Part shown: positions 1-12,215 of the stretch, piece after piece
Numbering within the stretch: position 1 is the stretch's first letter
Layout: each line of letters starts with the position of its first letter
Assembly: GCA_010356995.1 (NCBI GenBank)
Contig: ML996699.1
Span: 589,697-653,696, forward strand
Direction of reading: 5' to 3'
DNA from: Trichodelitschia bisporula
Lineage: Eukaryota; Ascomycota; Dothideomycetes; Phaeotrichales; Phaeotrichaceae
Length of the DNA: 64,000 nucleotides
The notes under the pieces: generated by a model
Databases searched by the model: none
Seen by the model: the letters and a program-made list of their open reading frames with translations, nothing else
What the model was told of the DNA's origin: nothing
Position numbers and translations under genes: made by a program

Positions 1-211
1 GATGTTGATACCATGGGAGGATTGCGGTGTGCTATACTCGTCATACTGGCGGATATCTTGATACTCGTATCCGGCCTTTAGCCTGTGAGCCTCGCCCACC
101 AATACTCCCGCTGGTGTAGAAATAATGGTAGGATATAGGGCGCAGTACTCACCTACCCGGCGGATATGTTGTCATCCATATCCGAGCCTTTTCCCGTGAG
201 CCTCATCCATC
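1..211. repeat. Diverged tandem duplication, about 111-bp unit
   Basis: Bases 36-100 and 147-211 align at a constant offset of 111 bp. The best block, 48-100 against 159-211, shares GGCGGATAT, TATCCG and GTGAGCCTC. By eye about 38 of 53 positions match, and most differences are C/T or G/A. Weaker similarity continues toward base 18 with a one-base slip, so the first copy may begin outside the window. No gene overlaps it. It could be a decaying minisatellite or an old local duplication. Confidence 0.6.
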
Positions 212-2252
212 CCACATGACCGTCTTCGAAACGCCAGTCGGTGTGCGGCGTCCAATCTCCGATGATGAAGGCCGCATTGCGCACAACCCTCAGGTTCAAG
301 GGTACCTAACTTAGCACTCCCGAAGCTTCAGAGAGTATGTTCTTTCGAATAGTGTGAAAGGTGTCAAACTGTAGGGAGGACGACCGTTAGAGAGACATGG
401 AAGCACGATAGAAGCAAACGAGTATCACGAAGACAGGTGCAGAATAATCGCAGTCATAGAACTGCAACCGCCGGTGCCCATGTCAGCCACGATGACAGGC
501 TGGCCGTTGAGACAAGGAGGGTGGTGGCAAGTGCGCGTCGAGACGGTTGGTGTGTGGATGGTGAGGCCGAAGCCGGAGGTGCTGGACTGAAAGGCATGTT
601 ACGGTCACATCGAACCCTTAAATTCCGTCCCGAATACCGGTGGAGGACTTGGAGACTAATTCTATCGCTGTTAACAAATGCACATACTAACATTCAGCTT
701 GACGTCGTGTATAGGGCCTAGGCTGCATTTGAGGACGCCAGGGCTTGATAGGTCTTTGGCCCGAAGGAAAGCTAATCGTGGCGTTACTGGATACAACATA
801 AGGCGGAAAGCCAAAGGATACTCTACCAGGATTGGTATTCCTACTCCTTGCTATGAATAGCCTGCTCAGCTTCCGGCAATGGTCGTCAACCATAAGCAAA
901 CATGGCGTCAAGGGACAAGATACAGTACCCAACCCAAAGGACAGGAATGGCCTACCAGGTCGGGGATCCTAACCTCGATTCATTCACAAGCCGCGGACAG
1001 CAAAAGGAACCTTACACATGAGAACTCCGGCTACAGCACACATGCAAGACCGAAACCGCACCAGCCAGGTTGATGATCGAAGACCGAGTAGACAATTCGC
1101 AGCCGTACGGGCGGGTATCCTCAATAGTACAAGCTCCATCTCCTCCACCCTTCGACTATGCATTGCCATAACGCACCGGCCCCAATGCCCATCCACCGTA
1201 TGAACACGCAGGAACAGCACTGGACGCCCGAACGACCGCGACTCCGTCCACCATCAGCTGCTGTTGTAGTCTACTTCCTCCGGAACGAGCAGCCCTCGGT
1301 GAGCCGAGCCTTGCCACCCGTGGGCTGGCAGAGGACCTGGGAGCAGCCTATACTCAGTTAGCATCCGTCATGTCTGCCCACAATATCACAGGGAACCCAC
1401 CTTGGCACACGACAACGGTCTGGGCGTGGCTGAAGACGGTGGTGATAGTGAAGCAGCCAGGACATTTGACGTCCATGAAGAAGCTGCGTGGCCCCGGGAC
1501 GAGAGTCTATGCGAAAGTCAGCGATGGAACGTGGCGTGCGGTGGTAACGGCCGCTGGTGGCGAGGTTTGCGAACCTTGAGCTTGTGCTTGCGAGCCTCAG
1601 CCTGCGGCGTCGGATTCAGAAGATCGACTGCAAGAACCTAATTATTCATCAGCATGTGTACATCAGAATGTGTTTGAAGCAGTTTGGCGGCGACGTCGAG
1701 CTGCCCGAGAGCGGACCGCCGCGGGGGTGTGCTTCATGCGTCTCCCCGAGGCGGGAGCTTCAGGCGAGCGAGCGACGGGGCCGTAGGTGCTGGGCGGAAT
1801 TCTCACCATCGTGCTTGTTGCTCAGCGACTACGTGTATGTGGATTTTCGGGTTGTTGATGGAGGAGGGTACACGTAGGGCTTTGGTTTTCGCAGTTGGTT
1901 GGCAGCGAAGGTCGAGAAATGTGGAGTGAATGCAATTCGCTTCTGTGTGCGCAGTGCCAAGACTTTCTACCAAGACTTTGCGGCCGTAATATCATGTGAT
2001 ATAGTCGACTCCTTCATTAGGAGGACAAGCATGTGAGGAACAAGATATTGACTTTGTACATATATTTGGTCATGTCAAGGGGAAATTCGGCCATCAAGCT
2101 CGTAGTCTATGTGGTTTTTATTCACGTACGAACCGCGTCACAGAAGCAGGAAGGTGAGCAGGTGATCAAAGCTGACAACTGTATCCTATGGCAACAAGAC
2201 TATGTACAGTACAAGTATGTAGAGATGAGACCAATACGATATCTCCACCCCG
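212..2252. other. Gap with no supported gene, left of TFC3
   Basis: About 2 kb after the repeat in which all open frames are short (about 106 codons or fewer), overlap one another on both strands, and show no domain or splice pattern I recognise. The right end must hold the 3' UTR and terminator of the minus-strand TFC3 gene, whose stop codon is at 2253-2255. I cannot place a poly(A) signal with confidence. Confidence 0.5.
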
Positions 2253-5200
2253 CTACTTCGTACTCTTTATGACTCTGCCAAAGGTGGTCCACCACCATCC
2301 TGTCGCCTTAACACCTGATCCAACTCGCACCAGCGCCCCAAGTGTCAGCAACCACTCGATGACGAGCTTCGCTTCCCAGTCCCAAACCAGCCCCTTGAAC
2401 AGTCCCTCTAACTGCTCCGGCCCTATCCCCGCCCTCATAGAGCTCGCGTATAACACCACACTAACAACCTGCTCCCAATGGTCTTGAAGCAGGTGCCCAT
2501 GCACATCGTACCACAGTGGAATCCGTTCATGGCCAGGAAGATCGGCTGGCACCCGGCTCGGCGGGTCAAATCCGTCTCGCGGCAGACTTAGCGGCAGCCC
2601 TTTCTGGTAGGTGGCGGTGGGCCGAATCTCGACGCCGAACTGGAAGTGTGACTTCGGTAGAGCACGGCCTTGATAGTGTCCCTCATAGAAACCCCATTTC
2701 GACAACCGCGGCCACGGTGCGCCGATGCGGTGATTGACCGGCGGCAGCTTGGCTTTCGTACGAATGGCGCCAATGGCCAGGAGTTCGGTGACGACCAATG
2801 CACAGCCTTCCTTCATAGCGACATCCAGAGCAAACGAGCGCTTACCGGACTTGAGGGCGACATCCAGTCGGTCTTTGAACGCCAGGGCATCCGCAAAGTG
2901 GGACAAATCGAGAGGACGCTTGCTGATTTGTTTGTACGCCTCATTGAGATGGAAGTTGCGACCCGGGCGGTGCTGGCCGCGGTATGAATGCGCGATGATG
3001 CGGCTTTTGTGCAGTTCTAGAATGGCATCACGCAGGACAGGATCGGGGATGGAGCGAAGTTTCGCCTCGGCGGCCTGGGGGTCGAAGTTCCTTTTGGGAG
3101 TGGCGCTGGTGGCGCGGGCCCACGATTTGGCGAGCTCGAGAGTCGTGGGTTGCTGGGTTGGAGGGGTGTTTATAGGAAGAGGCGCGGAGAATTGCGTTCT
3201 GTGGTAGATTTCGCGCCGCTTGATGATCGGAATCGTAGCGATGTAGAGCTTCTCCCAGTCACCGTAGTTTGGTGGGGCAAGATTGATAATGAAAGACTCT
3301 TCCACAGCTTCGCGAGTCGGGGGCAAGAGAAACTTATCGGTCGCGACCCAGATGTTTTTCTCAGCCCATTCGACGGCGACACGGAAATCGTAGCTCTTAA
3401 TCTTACGCCCTTCAAAGGCTGGCACTTCCCTACGCGGGTAGGCGTCCAAATACAACTTCATGAAGTCTGTCTGAACCCGATCAACAACGGCTGGGTGTTT
3501 CTTAACCATTCTCGCCCACAACGCCTTGTAGGTAGGCCGATCATATGTTGGATGATCAGCAAAGACGTCATCGATCAGATTCCACGTTATCTGCTGGTCC
3601 TTGCCGCCAGATAGGATGCGAACGACAATACAAGCAAAGAGCATCCGCCGTGCCGATTCTGACGAAATGAACAGGTTCGGATTGACCTTTTGATAGTACG
3701 GAGTCTTTTTCTTGGAATTTTCCATTCGAGAGCGCGTTCCAATCACCCGCGGTTCCATATGCGCCCCTGGCATGAAGTTTGGGTTTGGATGAGGATCGCA
3801 TACCACGAGACGATTATAGAGGAGATTTGGACGCTCCGTCACGACGGTCACCTGCTCGTGATCCACCGAGTAGTTGATAAACTGAGCGTCAGTGGAAACT
3901 CCAAAGCCGGGATATTGGTCCTGGACTTGTTGCATCTCATGCGCTTCGATTTCGGATAAGGTCGCATTTGCACGACGATGTCTCTGGGGAGGTACTCGGT
4001 AATGCCAATCTGAAGCACTCTGAAGGTTCTGCACATCCTGGCTGTTGGCTGAGGAGAGGTTGTGCCACTGGACCTCAGGGCCAGTATACTTAGGAACGAA
4101 CACCTCCGGAACGGAGAACTCGGTCGAGAATGTGCCACTCGGTCCATGGAAGGGCTGTGGAGGTGCCAGGAATGCAATCCTGAGTTGTACCGGTAGTAGA
4201 TTCTCCATGGCCACAATATGACCGGGTTGCAGTGGATTGAGTTTCAATTCGCTAGAACCTGATATGTTTGCCAACGAGGTTGGCGTCTGATGATAGTCTG
4301 AGGGCCAATACATCCGGAACTGTCCCTCCCCATATTCTTGCAAAGGCTGAGTTGCATAGTCGGCTTTTCGGCGTCTCCCGGTGCCTGACTCCGCGTTGGT
4401 CTGTCGTTTTCCGCGAGATAATCCATGGAGCTTGCGCGACGCTGCATGCGCCTTGACTGCCCGAGCATTCGCCCTGGTGACCTTTTCAACCTCAGCTCTC
4501 TTTGCCTGCAACTCCTTGGCTCGCCTGTAGTGATCCTGGATCCATTTTGCGTTGTCATCCACAGATGGAATGGTATCTTTTTCGCTGAGAACAAAGCGTT
4601 GAATCGGCTTGCCGTTGCTGTAATCCACTTGGCGCACGACTCCTAGTTCTGATGGGTAGTAGTTCCGCGGATGAGCCTTTTGGATATTGGCGACCAAGGC
4701 TTGAACCTCCGGAGACTCGAACGGGATTTCAGGGAGAGTCAACACGTGCCGGGTGATCACACGGCCACGCTGATCAGCAAAGGAGAATCCGAATCTCCGC
4801 AGTTTACCCTGGTCGACAAGGTTCTTGATCGTCTTGAGGATAGTGTCACGGTCGGATCTCAGGCCCTCCTGTGCATTTTGATACGGCACGCAGAGCTCAC
4901 CATCACCTCCGAAAATGCCTCCACACTTGTTGATGATTTCCATGACAATCTTGCTCCGCTTGAAACGGACAGACCCAGCGCCGAGGTAGGTTCCTTGCTT
5001 CTTCTTGTCAGGCTTCCTCTTGGTGTTACGCTTCTTCCTCTCGTAGGTAGACCGAATGGTGGTCCAATCCTGTGGCGTAGAGTCGGGTAGTTGGCTGGCT
5101 GGCGTTTCGCCTTCAACGGCACTGGTAGTAGTCGCAGTCGATCCTTGAACACCCGTCTTGACTCTTGGTCTTTTGGGTTTTGGTGCAGCGCGGACTGGAG

Positions 5201-8200
5201 AAGTCGCACGCCGCTTCGCTGCTCTGAGTGCGCGACCAGTCGCCGGTTGATCATGCTTCTCAATCTCCTTGTCCAGCATCTCCAAATCGGGTTGCTCAAC
5301 GGCAGCATCTGCAACAGTTTGGGGTTTGTCCACGATGCCTGGTTGTTGATCGGCTTCCAGGGGTCCATTGTGCGTCATCTGCGAACGCTCCTGAGGAGTG
5401 TCGATGTCCATCGGCTCAACGTCCGGCTCGGCATCAACCTCGACGACAGCAACCGCCCCAGCAGTTCGTGTTTTCTGAATGCTTGACAAAGGATCTTGCT
5501 CTGGTTCCACGCTTTCTTCGGGCTCGTCAACCTCTATCGACTTCACGGTCTCGATTGGCTCTGGTCTCCCGAGCTCTGCGCTCGGGGCCAGCCTGGGCGG
5601 TCCAACGCTCTGAGCTCGGCTCACGGGCTCGTAAGTCGGCTCCCGTGTCACTACGGCTGCACTGGGAGTAGCATAAGTACTGGGAGTAGCATAAGTACTA
5701 GGAGTAGCATAGGGCGTGGAAGTCGCAAAGGTGCCCCTGTTGAGGTCGGCTCCCTTCAGCGCCGGATGCTGAAAGACCAAGACGAGGCTGGGCTTCGCAC
5801 CCTTCCGTGGACGGCCTTTCTTCTTTTGTCGCGTTACTCCCCATTGTGGAACGACGGAACCGGGAGACTGGGAGCGTCGGAGAAGTGTGTCCGCCGGCCG
5901 TTGGCTCGGTGGTCTCTTGCCAGCAACGTTGGGGAATTTCGGGGCGGCAGTGGAAGTTACGGGTTCACCCTCAATAGGGGCATCGGCTGTTGGAACTGGT
6001 TCAGGTTCCGGTTTGGGGGCGAACCATTCCATGTCCTTGAGGCCTGGCAGCTTGAACGCGAGAATCATAGAGGTTTGAGCTTTCCTGCCTCGCGTCTCTA
6101 CCTTCCTCCTGGATCCCGGAGGGTTGATGTGCAGACCGACGCGGTTGCGGTCCATGAGCTTTGCGTAAATTTCCTGGACTCGGGCTTCGAAAACGGTAAT
6201 GACAAGTCGCTCTTTGCCGTCTCGTTTATTCTTCTTGTTGACAGAGGGTGAGTCGGCAGCTTGATCCACATCTTCGTCAGCGGGCGCCGCCCCCTCAGGC
6301 TCCTTCGCACCAGCCTTCTTCTTCTTCTTTTTGTACGGCCGTCTCCGGGCCCCAACCTTCGGCGGCATGGGATCGTCGGCGGTGCGCAAAATCACCAGAT
6401 CCGGCTGCGCACGCGGAGGCGCATAGACAGTACCCACAAGCGAGTAGTCCGCCTCAAAGCAATCTAAAGTCCCACTCATTGGCGGCTGCTTCTCCAGTGC
6501 CTCATCGTACGCCATCCACTCAGCTACACGTCGGTAATACACCGTACGTTCTTCGGCTTCTCTCGCTTCGCGCCGCTTCGCATTGTACATAGCGTTGTAC
6601 GCCTTCATGTACTCCTTCGGCGTCTGGCCTTTGATGAGACCAGTTGCGATGTAGCGAGTCTCGCCGTCTTCCTGGCCGGCTTGCTTCCCGAGGACGGCGC
6701 GAGATGCTATCTGACGGTTGGATGGGCGTGCACCTTTGCGCATATTGAATGCCGTGGGCCACTTAACGGAAATGGTTCCATCCGCGTTCGTCTCGAGCCA
6801 AGGATCTGCGCGGCCACGTCCGATGCCCGCGCGAGTGTTTGCTGCTTCAAAGCTCTGGCCAAACGTGGCGCGGCCCCCACGATGCACAAGAGATTCGGAA
6901 ATTGGAGGGAATCCCCACTCATCAAGAATGTTGGAATGCTTCAGAGCTTTGCGGCCCTCATGGCGAACCACATCCCAGGTCGTCTCACCCGCTTCTACAG
7001 CTTTGTTGAAGTTGGCATAAGAGAAGAAGAGGTAGTACGTGAAGCGGAACATGGCGGCGGTGTCGCGGATGATGCTGAGATGTCGAAGGTGGGGGGGTTG
7101 GGCGGCTTCCCAGTCATCAGTCAACTTGGAGAGCATTGAGTCTACGGATCGATAGTAGAATGGACCATACGCGCGGGCGCGCAGATCCATAGTCGAGACT
7201 CCCTTAATTCCCATAGACTTGACCATCTCGAACAGGAAGTTGGAGTAGATTTTGTGCGGTTGCCATTGCGGCGCAATCCACTGGTGAATATGCTTCATCT
7301 TGCCCTTTTTGGGCGGCTGCACAGTCTGCCCAGCAGCCACGATACTGCTGCCAGGCGTAGCGGGACCTGGAGTGCCATCGTCAGAATCGATGGATTCTAC
7401 TGGTGTCTCAGCAGTGAAGTCCCGGGGGGTCGAGCCTCTACCGCCAAATTTTGCTTTCCGCTTGCTGGCCTTCGCGGCGGTAGCCTCGAGCTTAAGTCTG
7501 TAAGTCTTCCGGTCTTCAGCCGTGAGGGAAAGATACCGCTGTCGGTCTTCCGCTGTCGGTATCTTCAGCATGCGAATGCAGTTGAGCATCAACTTGGCCT
7601 TCTCCAGTCCGGGAAGTTTTGCTCGCGCCCGAAACCGTTGGATCACGCCCACGATGTCTAATCGCTCAAGTGTCCGCCAAAGCGCGTTCTTCTCCCATTC
7701 TTTATCCGAAATCCCAAGCTTCTCGTGAAGTTCGTCAATCGGTAGGACGTGATCATCTTTCAACGCTTCGCAGAGGTAGTCAATGAGGTTGTCCAGGTGG
7801 AGTTTCTCTCCCTCGAAGACCGGCTTGGAGGCACCGGTGCTCGCCTTCGAGGTGCTGGAGAAGCGCTTGTGCCGCAGGAGGCTCGTTTTGTGCCCTTTGA
7901 CATAAATTCCAGTCTTCTCGATGTACCCGTTGTTCTTGAGGTTCTCAGTCCGTCTAGGCAGAGAGCGCTTATCCTGTCCACTGAGTTGAACAAGCTCGGG
8001 CTGCTGGATGCCCTCCTCGCGGAACGATGCAATCAGGCAGAGTGCCCTGAACTCCAAAGGGGGAATGCGCTTCAGATCAAGACTATGTCCAGCAACAGCT
8101 TGCCAGACACGATCGACGGTCGTGTAGAGGCGAAGTTCACGCGAGGCGCCGTCATCTCCAGGCGTCGAAGAGTAAGCTTCAGCTTCGGACAGAGAAAGCC

Positions 8201-8689
8201 TGTTTCCTTCCTTGCGCTTCCCGACATAAACGTCAGGTTCGGTTACGAGCCATTGCCAAACGCGTTCCTTCAGCGGACGGTCGACGGTGGGCGGCGAAGC
8301 AGGACCTTTCCGACCGCCAGATCCAGATTTATCAACATGGTTCTGGACATAGAAAACGTCGACAAACTTCGAGAAATCACTGAGGGCGGCACCTGCAGGT
8401 GAAGTTAGTGGGGTTCGAATATGCAAAAATGCGAACGCCGCCAACGAGATTCGAACACGACTGCCTCAAGCCGAAAAAAACTCCCCGATGCAAGGGGAAC
8501 ATCTAGCTGCATGAATCCGCCTTCACCAATCATATGCTTCCCTAATAAACAAAGTTCCCAAAGGGGCAATGAGGAAGTTTTGAAAGGAAGCTGAAGAATA
8601 AGTCCAGCAGTCGGATGCTCACCTTGCTCGCCATTGAAGGCGATCTCGTCCAACAGGTGGCTGATCAGGCTATCAAATCCACGGACCAT
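2253..8689 (-). CDS. TFC3: TFIIIC B-block-binding subunit (TFC3 homologue)
   Basis: This is the large subunit of RNA polymerase III factor TFIIIC, which recognises the B box of tRNA genes in the nucleus. The spliced model has exon 1 at 8689-8623 (22 codons plus one base), a 230-nt intron at 8393-8622 and exon 2 at 8392-2253, giving 2068 residues, a usual size for filamentous fungi. The junction reads EIAFNGEQ|GAALSDFSKF, matching the conserved N-terminus of the family. The B-block winged helix lies near residues 135-210 (EFRALCLIASFREEG onward). The middle is acidic, basic and low in complexity. It holds two copies of an AT-hook-like module (RGRK or GRPRK, then S-x2-L-x-F-x2-P-x-LK) and a YATPST repeat. 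The C-terminal third is conserved-looking and helical. An ATG 15 nt upstream (8704) is in frame; I chose 8689 for its similarity to homologues. No further introns are evident. Confidence 0.93.
5661..5712. repeat. 18-bp tandem repeat in TFC3 coding sequence
   Basis: Nearly three copies of an 18-bp unit begin at 5661, 5679 and 5697. On the coding strand they give the peptide repeat YATPST/YATPSA in the disordered middle of TFC3. Units one and two are identical and the third carries a base change, which suggests recent slippage. The repeat length is a multiple of three, so copy-number change keeps the frame. Confidence 0.85.
8411..8457. promoter_or_regulatory. Two B-box-like motifs in TFC3 intron 1
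   Basis: GGTTCGAAT lies on the plus strand at 8412-8420. GTTCGAATC lies on the minus strand at 8456-8448. Each matches about nine positions of the tRNA B-box consensus GGTTCGANTCC, which the product of this gene binds. They face opposite ways, 27 bp apart, inside the first intron. The flanks do not fold into a complete tRNA: the acceptor stems do not pair and the T stem of the second site is imperfect. A regulatory role is inference. Confidence 0.4.
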
Positions 8690-9091
8690 GATGGCCACCA
8701 CCACACGCCTACAAACACCAGGTTAACGAATAGATTCGAAATACCATGCAGTTCGTGATGTCTGTTGTTAGAGGAGGCGAAGAAGGTGAGGAAGAGGTTT
8801 ATGGTGCGGCTCAAAATGTGCAGCAAATTCCGGCGCAATGACGGGGATGGTGGGGCGCGGGCACGGCGGCAGGCGGGAACGGCGGGGTGCTGGGGACTTG
8901 GCATCTGAGCGTCGGATGACTCAGCAACGCAAGGCACGGATGAAAAGGCGGCGATATCAGGGGCATCGTCAAGTCAAGAGAGACAAATCCATATGCGTAC
9001 TCCATAATCCGTATATCATAATGCAAGTGGTATCTATGTGCGTCCAAGCCGTGTAAATCACCCAAACCACCCAAGCTGATCAAAAGCACAA
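8690..9091. other. Gap between TFC3 start and AIM6 stop
   Basis: Both flanking genes are on the minus strand. This 402-bp stretch should therefore hold the 3' UTR of the AIM6-like gene and the promoter of TFC3. I see no clear TATA box or repeat. Short open frames here (8665-8937 and 8811-9242, minus) look like chance or UTR sequence. Confidence 0.5.
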
Positions 9092-10482
9092 TCACCACCA
9101 CCATCTCCCACCCAATCCCCCTCTCCAAAATCCCTTGCTCACGCCCCTCAAATCGTCCACATTCAGATAGTCCACGCCCTCTCTCACCAGCACCCTCCAC
9201 ACCTTGTTCCGGAGCCCGATAGGCCAATTCGGTGTGCTCCAATAACGCGCCTTGAGCCCCTTCTCATGAGCAGCGCGAATCTGCGCGCGCAGCTTCGCCA
9301 ATTGCTTCTGATTCAATTGACCGCGCCACACCACGCCAATAGACTTGCGGAAGTTGATACTGGCGTAGTAGGAGTTGCCGGAAGTGAACTGTGTCCCTCC
9401 AAGCGCGGGGTCCACGCCCGACATGCCTTGCCCGGCATTGTCGGGTAACGTCACGTCTTGCGTCTGTGCCGGCGAGAGCAGCATTTCGAGCGGCGCATCA
9501 AAGAAAATATCGCGGTAAATGGGATTGGAAACTGCATCGAATGGCGCATTGCCGGTGGCCACGACGGTGATGGGTCCGGGAACGCGCACCCCGTTTTCAG
9601 AATAAGCAAGATAGTTTTTCGCGCGCAGATTGGCAAGTTGCTGCCACACGACTGGTAGGATAGCGTCACCGTCATTCTTGAAGTCGACGAGCAATACAAG
9701 AGTCTGGTAAGGGTCCTGGTCGAAGACGCCATGGCGGGAAGCATTGGCGAACTCGGTCGTCGGATTCTGGCCGTCCAGTATCCGCTCCAAAGGTTCGGTG
9801 TACAAGCTCCTGAAGGTACGGTTGCGCGTGAGCGAAGCAGTTGTATGTCCGACGAAGAGCTCGCCGTCATAAAGCCAGACGTCAGCCTCGACACCAGTGC
9901 AGCCATAGTGTATGGCCTCGTATAGCGGGACGCGCCGCCAATAATCGTTGTGCGAATGGCATGGAATAGGCACAACATCTCGTGAGAAGTCGGTGGGATA
10001 ACCCGAGATCCCCTCGCCAGGCTGACCCGGCTGACCCCAGTTGGGAAAGAAGTCATCGATAGGCTCGGCCCATAGCATCGGGCCGAGTCCGATCAAAAGT
10101 GTGGTCGCACTGTAGAGGCCACTGGGTTGGTGAGCAAGTGTCTCCATACAAGTTGGGCAACCTACAAGAGTGCCAAGAACATGATAAAAATCCAGATGCC
10201 CACCCAGCAGAACCGCATTCTCTTGAGGCCGACTTTCGCTTGTTCAGAACGCTCTTGTGGCCGGCGCCAGGACAGCCATCGCCGGCGCCATGATCGAGGA
10301 GCCGCGATATCGAAACGGTGTGATCTCCGCTCCGACCATTCGAACTCATCATCCAGATCTCTACCGAATGAATGCAGATCTTTCGCGAGAAAGCCGTCGG
10401 TCTCGATGTCGTCCAACGACGACCGCCGAGAAAAGTCCTTGTGCTCATCGTCTTGGCCGCCAAGCCTGAGATCTGAATCCAT
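9092..10482 (-). CDS. AIM6: AIM6-like membrane PLC-type phosphodiesterase
   Basis: Homologue of yeast Aim6 (altered inheritance of mitochondria 6), a PLC-like phosphodiesterase TIM-barrel family of unknown substrate. The spliced model has exon 1 at 10482-10166, a 44-nt intron at 10122-10165 (GTAGGT...CCCAG, CTCAC branch) and exon 2 at 10121-9092, giving 448 residues. An acidic, Ser/Arg-rich cytosolic head of about 90 residues is followed by one membrane helix near 91-120 (FCWVGIWIFIMFLALF...), which the splice completes. Active-site-like motifs resemble those of GDPD/sphingomyelinase-D folds: HSHNDY (161-166), GVEADV (182-187) and VGH (196-198). The catalytic domain should sit outside the cytosol. 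The product is probably a type II membrane protein. The C-terminus ends in a Trp run. The next ATG, at 10147, would remove the membrane helix and is less likely. Confidence 0.88.
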
Positions 10483-12215
10483 GAAGGAGATATTTGCGAG
10501 ATGAAAGTAGAGAATGCGAGCACCAGACGCGAAGAAAAATGGCGCCGGTGTAGCTCAGCGAAGTGCTGGCTTATCGAGGGTATATTGCGGCGACGGAAGA
10601 GTAGTATCACCGCGCGGCAGGAATCCCCGTGTGGGGTAGTAGTGTACAATATATCAGGTAAACGACGTTAGCGGAGACTAGGCGTGTTCTAGTTGTGCCA
10701 AGTATCGTAGCGACAGCTGCAGGGAAAATGAGCGAATCCGCTGTCGCGCTGGGCCACGAGGTTGTGGGCGTGGGTTGTTGAGAACGTGTGTTGCAGGGTG
10801 CCGACTGAGTGCGTGGACGAGGAAAGGGTTATGTAGGGACGCATGAGAAGACAACAGGAGGCATTGGGAGAAGCATTGCTATCTCTCCCCCCAGTGGCCC
10901 CACCTCTCGCCGCCTTCGAAAACGTTCACAGCCCTTTGTTCCCGAGGCGCAGGGTGCTTCAGCAGGCTCTCATACGGCAACTCTGGGTGCGGATAGGACC
11001 CCGTTCAAGGAAGGTCAGATTTGGCCTGTTGGTGTTCTGGGCCCTCAAAAGTCACTGGTGGGCTGAACCGCCAGGTAGGGGAAGAGCGACACTGTGACAC
11101 GTTGATTGGTCTCCTGGTGTTTGGGGTATGTTGGTTGCCTCAGAATCGACCCCAACTTCCTCAAGATGCCTTAATGGGGCGTTGCACCATGCAGCCCCCT
11201 CGGCTTGATCTGGAACTCAAAGATGATGTGCTCAAGCCCTCGGAGCACCACTGGCTAACGTCTCCGGTTACCGGCGACTACAAGTGTTCTCTGAGAGTCC
11301 CGGAGTCACATCCGCGCAATACTACCCATACCATTTGAGGGACATATTGGCGAGGGATAATTCCTTCAGGAGCCAGAGCTTGTTGTACCTAACTTTGTCG
11401 CAGGTCTACAACCATCATTACTCAGTTTCATGCAACACTCATGGGTTCAAGAGCCAACAGGATGGGACCCCACGAGGCTTGTGATGCCGGGCTGACGTAG
11501 TACGGTTGTATGCTGCACAGACAATCAATATCAGGCTGTTAGTTTGTCAGATCTGACTCTTTTCGATCGAATCGGAGCGTAGTCTGGACAGTCAAGCTCT
11601 GACATGGAGTCTTGCACCACGCAGCCCATCGCCTTACGAAGAGCAAACTGCCCTTGTATTCCTCTAGAACTAGCTGAAGCCATGCATCTACTACGTAGAT
11701 TATGGCATGCCATCGGGAAAGGCGACAGTTCCATTAGACGGAAATGTCCTGCGAGCAATTACGTTTCCGAAGCGGTGCATCCTTGATTTCCGTCCGGTCA
11801 AGGCAATGGAGCACCCTTCATCCCACTGTTGCACAAATTTGACGTTGCCGTGCTTGAACGCGTGTCAAGTGGGGTGCCGATGTGATAGAAATCCCGCTCG
11901 GATTTCGGCTTTAGAGCTCGGCTTCAGGTTTTCCCTCACGGAAATATCAGCAGGGCCATGCGCCAGCTGAAAACCGATGCCCGAAAGGATTGTGACTGCA
12001 GAACAATATTGCGCGCCTTCTGCGAGGGCACCTGCACGGGAATCGAACGCATAATTGATGGTTGACACATGAATTGATATCTTGTTGCTTAGCGCAAGGC
12101 GTCCCTGGCGGTTGTATCCAGCGCACAGACCAGCTAGGGTTTATCGATAATAAATGTTCTCACCAACCGCATTCAGAGGCTGGCCACCAGTTACAGAACA
12201 GTACCACCGACCACA
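10483..12215. other. Divergent intergenic region, AIM6 / coiled-coil gene
   Basis: A 1.7-kb gap between two genes transcribed away from each other, so it carries both promoters. Open frames are short and mutually overlapping. A B-box-like GTTCGATTCCC occurs on the minus strand near 12038-12050, but no partner acceptor stem is found. Otherwise I see nothing I can name. Confidence 0.45.

Noticed and set aside
8429-8540. tRNA gene in TFC3 intron 1 (minus strand)
   Set aside because: A TTCGAAT T-loop, a TCCCC/GGGGA hairpin with a seven-base loop and an A-box-like stretch are present, but the acceptor ends do not pair, spacing is wrong and the T stem has mismatches. Kept only as a B-box-like site.
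11995-12110. tRNA gene on the minus strand around GTTCGATTCCC
   Set aside because: No 5' acceptor strand pairs with the sequence after the T-loop, and no good anticodon arm is found.
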